DNA from: Candidatus Aphodocola excrementigallinarum
Lineage (GTDB): Bacteria; Bacillota_I; Bacilli_A; RF39; UBA660
Assembly (NCBI GenBank): GCA_018714855.1
Contig: DVMT01000027.1
Location: forward strand, 1-49,415
Direction of reading: 5' to 3'
DNA: 49,415 bases
Shown here: positions 46,970-49,415 of the stretch, piece by piece
Layout: the number at the start of each line of letters is the position of its first letter
Position numbering within the stretch: position 1 is the first letter of the stretch
Program-made: the position numbers and the translations under genes
Notes under the pieces: model-generated
The model's database searches: none
The model's input: only the letters and a program-made list of their open reading frames with translations
What the model was told of the DNA's origin: nothing

Positions 46970-47911
46970 TTATAAATTTATATTCCACTTAGGAGGATAT
47001 ACGTACTGTATTTTACTTTCTTTTGGCTTATATTTTTTCTTAATTTTAGTTCTGTTAGATTTTAAATTAGGCATCTTTTGTCTTAGATATTTATCTAATT
47101 CACAAAAAATATTTTGGCAATCTATTAATTGTAATGGTCTATTACCTATCCTTTTAAAATCTAAATTAAATCTTTTAAACTCTTTATCTTGGTTTTCATA
47201 CATGTATTTAATTATATCCTCGTTTGTCATTTTACCTTTATCTATAAAACATTTTTTTATACCTCTAAGTGATCCGGGACCCGCAATAGTAAACTCATCT
47301 TCCCTCCAGTTCACAACATCACTATAATTTATATCAGTTACTAATTGATAAGCCATGAAATTACCAATTAAAGGATAACTTTTTATTATGTTAAATGCCT
47401 CTTGCATAGTTTTGCATTTTAGTATTTTATGTTGCATTTTATCTTCTATAAACATTTTATTAAGAAGGGCTAAATGATTATCATGCTTTCTATCATATCC
47501 AAAAGCTTTATTAGCACAACTTATATAAGCATCATTATATATTTTAACTCCGTTTGAAATAGCATCTTCTAATACTTTAGAATGCTTTTTCATACTAAAC
47601 GTTTTTAAAGTAACATCACCAAAATTATTTAATAATAATTCCCAAGTAGATTCTTTATTAAATAACTTAAATAAAATTATTCTAAAAATAATATCTTCAT
47701 TAGAATATTTTTTACCATTATATATAACGTTTCTTAATAAATACTGACTTACTCTATCATTTACCCGGTAACTGTTACAAAATTTGTATTCTTGTAAAAT
47801 TTCATCATTGGTCCAAGGCGGCTTTTCACCGTTTAGTTTTTTCCAAAATATATTTTGTCTTTCACATGCAAAATACCAATATAAATCATATACTTCTTGT
47901 CTTTTTTTCAT
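46970..47911 (-). CDS. Nucleotide kinase/5-hmdU DNA kinase helical domain (HMUDK_hel) / aGPT-PPlase-like DNA base hypermodification family protein
   Basis: YDLYWYFACERQNIFWKKLNGEKPPWTNDEILQEYKFCNSYRVNDRVSQYLLRNVIYNG...IKSYPLIGNFMAYQLVTDINYSDVVNWREDEFTIAGPGSLRGIKKCF...GNRPLQLIDCQNIFCELDKYLR. Confidence 0.82.
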   Translation of the reverse strand: MKKRQEVYDLYWYFACERQNIFWKKLNGEKPPWTNDEILQEYKFCNSYRVNDRVSQYLLRNVIYNGKKYSNEDIIFRIILFKLFNKESTWELLLNNFGDVTLKTFSMKKHSKVLEDAISNGVKIYNDAYISCANKAFGYDRKHDNHLALLNKMFIEDKMQHKILKCKTMQEAFNIIKSYPLIGNFMAYQLVTDINYSDVVNWREDEFTIAGPGSLRGIKKCFIDKGKMTNEDIIKYMYENQDKEFKRFNLDFKRIGNRPLQLIDCQNIFCELDKYLRQKMPNLKSNRTKIKKKYKPKESKIQYVYPPKWNINL

Positions 47912-48009
47912 AACTTACCTCAATATCTACAATTTGATTAATTTTATCATATTATAAATACTTTTTCCACAAAAAACTAAAAACCATCTTAATTAGATAG
48001 TTTTTTATT

Positions 48010-48372
48010 TTATATCCACTCTTCTACTCTTTGTTTAGATTGATAAACCATTGAACCTCTTAATGCGCTCCTTTACATACCGCTTCCTGTTCCTTCGTGC
48101 GTTGTAAACGGTCTAATTACTTTTCATGTAAAATCTATACCATTTAAGGTAGTTACCAATTCTTCTAACAAATCTGGCCAGTATACTGAAAATCCTATAT
48201 TAATTACTTCATAATCTTTTGAGTATGAATTTTTTGGTTCAACTTTAAATATAATTGTACCAGTTTTATCCTTTATATATTCTGTAATTACTTCAGTATT
48301 TCCCTTCTCTATATAACCTACTACGTAATTTTCATCAGCCCTACTAAAATAAATAATAATACTTTTTTACTT
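48010..48372 (-). pseudogene. Decayed flavodoxin gene
   Basis: Minus-strand frame SIIIYFSRADENYVVGYIEKGNTEVITEYIKDKTGTIIFKVEPKNSYSKDYEVINIGFSVYWPDLLEELVTTLNGIDFT*KVIRPFTTHEGTGSGM*RSALRGSMVYQSKQRVEEWI*: flavodoxin-like with two in-frame stops and internal deletions. Confidence 0.8.
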
Positions 48373-48465
48373 TCGAAAAAATTTCTAAGAAACGTTTGAT
48401 ATAAAAGTAATATAATGAAGTATATATATCAGGAAATAACTATCCCGATTTTTTTATAATCATAT

Positions 48466-49257
48466 TTATTCTAAAATAACATCCTCTTCATAATTAGATA
48501 AGTAATTATCAATTAATAATAATTTACCATCTTCTATTTTAAATATTGAAACTTCTGGAACATTAATATCTTCTGCTTTTTGATCTATCTTCTCTCTTGT
48601 ATAATATAATTTATCACCCTTTATTTCATATGTACCACTTGATGTTTCTAGTTCTTTTTTAAATACAGACTTCCAAGATTCTTTATTTGGAGTCAAATAA
48701 TAAGCATGTAATGATGCTGAAAAAGTTTTATCATCCAAATCAACGTCATCTAAAAAACCAACCACTAACCTAGGAGTAAATTCCTCGTCTTCTGATAGTT
48801 TAAAGCCTTCACCATTTAAAGTATGGTATCTTTTTAACCCATTTATCTTTTTAGCATACTCATTCATTTTTAAATTAAAACAATAATCACCTTTTCTTAC
48901 CTCATAAGAAATAGTATTATATAAAACGTTGTTTTTTACATTGTAATTTATAATAGTAAAATCATTTTTATCATCATAATAATAAGTTGTATTATTACAT
49001 TTTAATTTATCTAAAGTATTTAAATAATTTCTTATTTCTTTTTTTAATATATTATTACCTCTTAAATTCTTATAAGAATAACTATTATCATTTTCCTTTT
49101 TCATAAATGATAATTTAGGAACACCAAGTTCTACTTTAAAATCTTTTTTACCCGTTAAGTCTTTTTTATCATATCCTAAAGGAATAACTTTGAATACTGC
49201 AAATAAACCTATAAGTATTAAAATTATAACAAATAAAATAACTAATTTCTTTTTCAT
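48466..49257 (-). CDS. Hypothetical membrane-anchored protein
   Basis: MKKKLVILFVIILILIGLFAVFKV TM anchor followed by an extracytoplasmic region; no family recognised. Confidence 0.65.
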   Translation of the reverse strand: MKKKLVILFVIILILIGLFAVFKVIPLGYDKKDLTGKKDFKVELGVPKLSFMKKENDNSYSYKNLRGNNILKKEIRNYLNTLDKLKCNNTTYYYDDKNDFTIINYNVKNNVLYNTISYEVRKGDYCFNLKMNEYAKKINGLKRYHTLNGEGFKLSEDEEFTPRLVVGFLDDVDLDDKTFSASLHAYYLTPNKESWKSVFKKELETSSGTYEIKGDKLYYTREKIDQKAEDINVPEVSIFKIEDGKLLLIDNYLSNYEEDVILE

Positions 49258-49273
49258 AATAATCTCCACTAAT

Positions 49274-49415
49274 TTATTTTACAAAATGATCAATTATCCA
49301 TCTTATGTCTTCTATGGATTTATCCATGTTAAATATACCATTACCAACCGGATAATAAACGGGAAATATCTTATACATATTACCTTTTATTTTCTTTTCA
49401 TAATATGTTTTTCTA
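49274..49415 (-). CDS. C-terminal fragment of an unidentified protein (possibly uracil-DNA-glycosylase-like), 5' end outside window
   Basis: Minus-strand open frame from the window edge: RKTYYEKKIKGNMYKIFPVYYPVGNGIFNMDKSIEDIRWIIDHFVK*; the FPVYYP segment weakly resembles the UDG FPxYHP motif. Confidence 0.35.
   Translation of the reverse strand, partial: RKTYYEKKIKGNMYKIFPVYYPVGNGIFNMDKSIEDIRWIIDHFVK

Noticed and set aside
48010-48372. Possible use of TGA as Trp (Mollicutes code 4)
   Set aside because: Trp is encoded by TGG throughout, no gene needs TGA read-through, and the TGA in the flavodoxin remnant replaces a Gly codon.
1-49415. CRISPR arrays, rRNA genes, insertion sequences with terminal inverted repeats
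   Set aside because: None seen on reading both strands; only one tRNA could be supported.

Overview
AT-rich Bacillota-like window, probably from an uncultured gut Bacilli/Mollicutes-related genome (inference). It reads with the standard bacterial code. Left part: a His-Asp phosphorelay (hybrid kinase cut by the window edge, REC plus degenerate HD-GYP, Hpt), a U32 peptidase, a 5'-truncated BspA-like LRR gene, an Rpn-family nuclease, a short dcw cluster (mraZ-rsmH-ftsL-like-PBP), yidD and a ZnuA-like lipoprotein, a RhuM-Fic protein and an ORF6N-PLD protein that share a leader, and trmL. Middle: a compact type VII secretion (T7SSb) operon (YukD-like, several WXG100-like proteins, a 514-aa protein with a duplicated C-terminal domain, EssC), a HerA-like ATPase, an ABC/FtsX pair whose ATPase has lost most catalytic motifs, pflB/pflA with a decayed DUF1016 gene between them, murF, proS, and a CotJA-CotJB fusion with CotJC. 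Right part: tRNA-Gly(TCC) followed by an accessory island. The island holds a DUF1016 nuclease, a tightly coupled operon (GNAT, deaminase fused to a DNPH1/deoxyribosyltransferase-like domain, alpha/beta hydrolase, HhH-glycosylase-like protein, HD hydrolase), a second HD protein, a transglutaminase-like protein and a 5-hmdU-DNA-kinase-helical-domain/aGPT-PPlase-type protein. I regard this base/nucleotide-chemistry island as the best candidate for an undescribed system. Several decayed genes (DUF1016, DUF5680, flavodoxin) were found by reading frames outside the supplied ORF track. All family calls come from motif recognition by eye; no searches were run.
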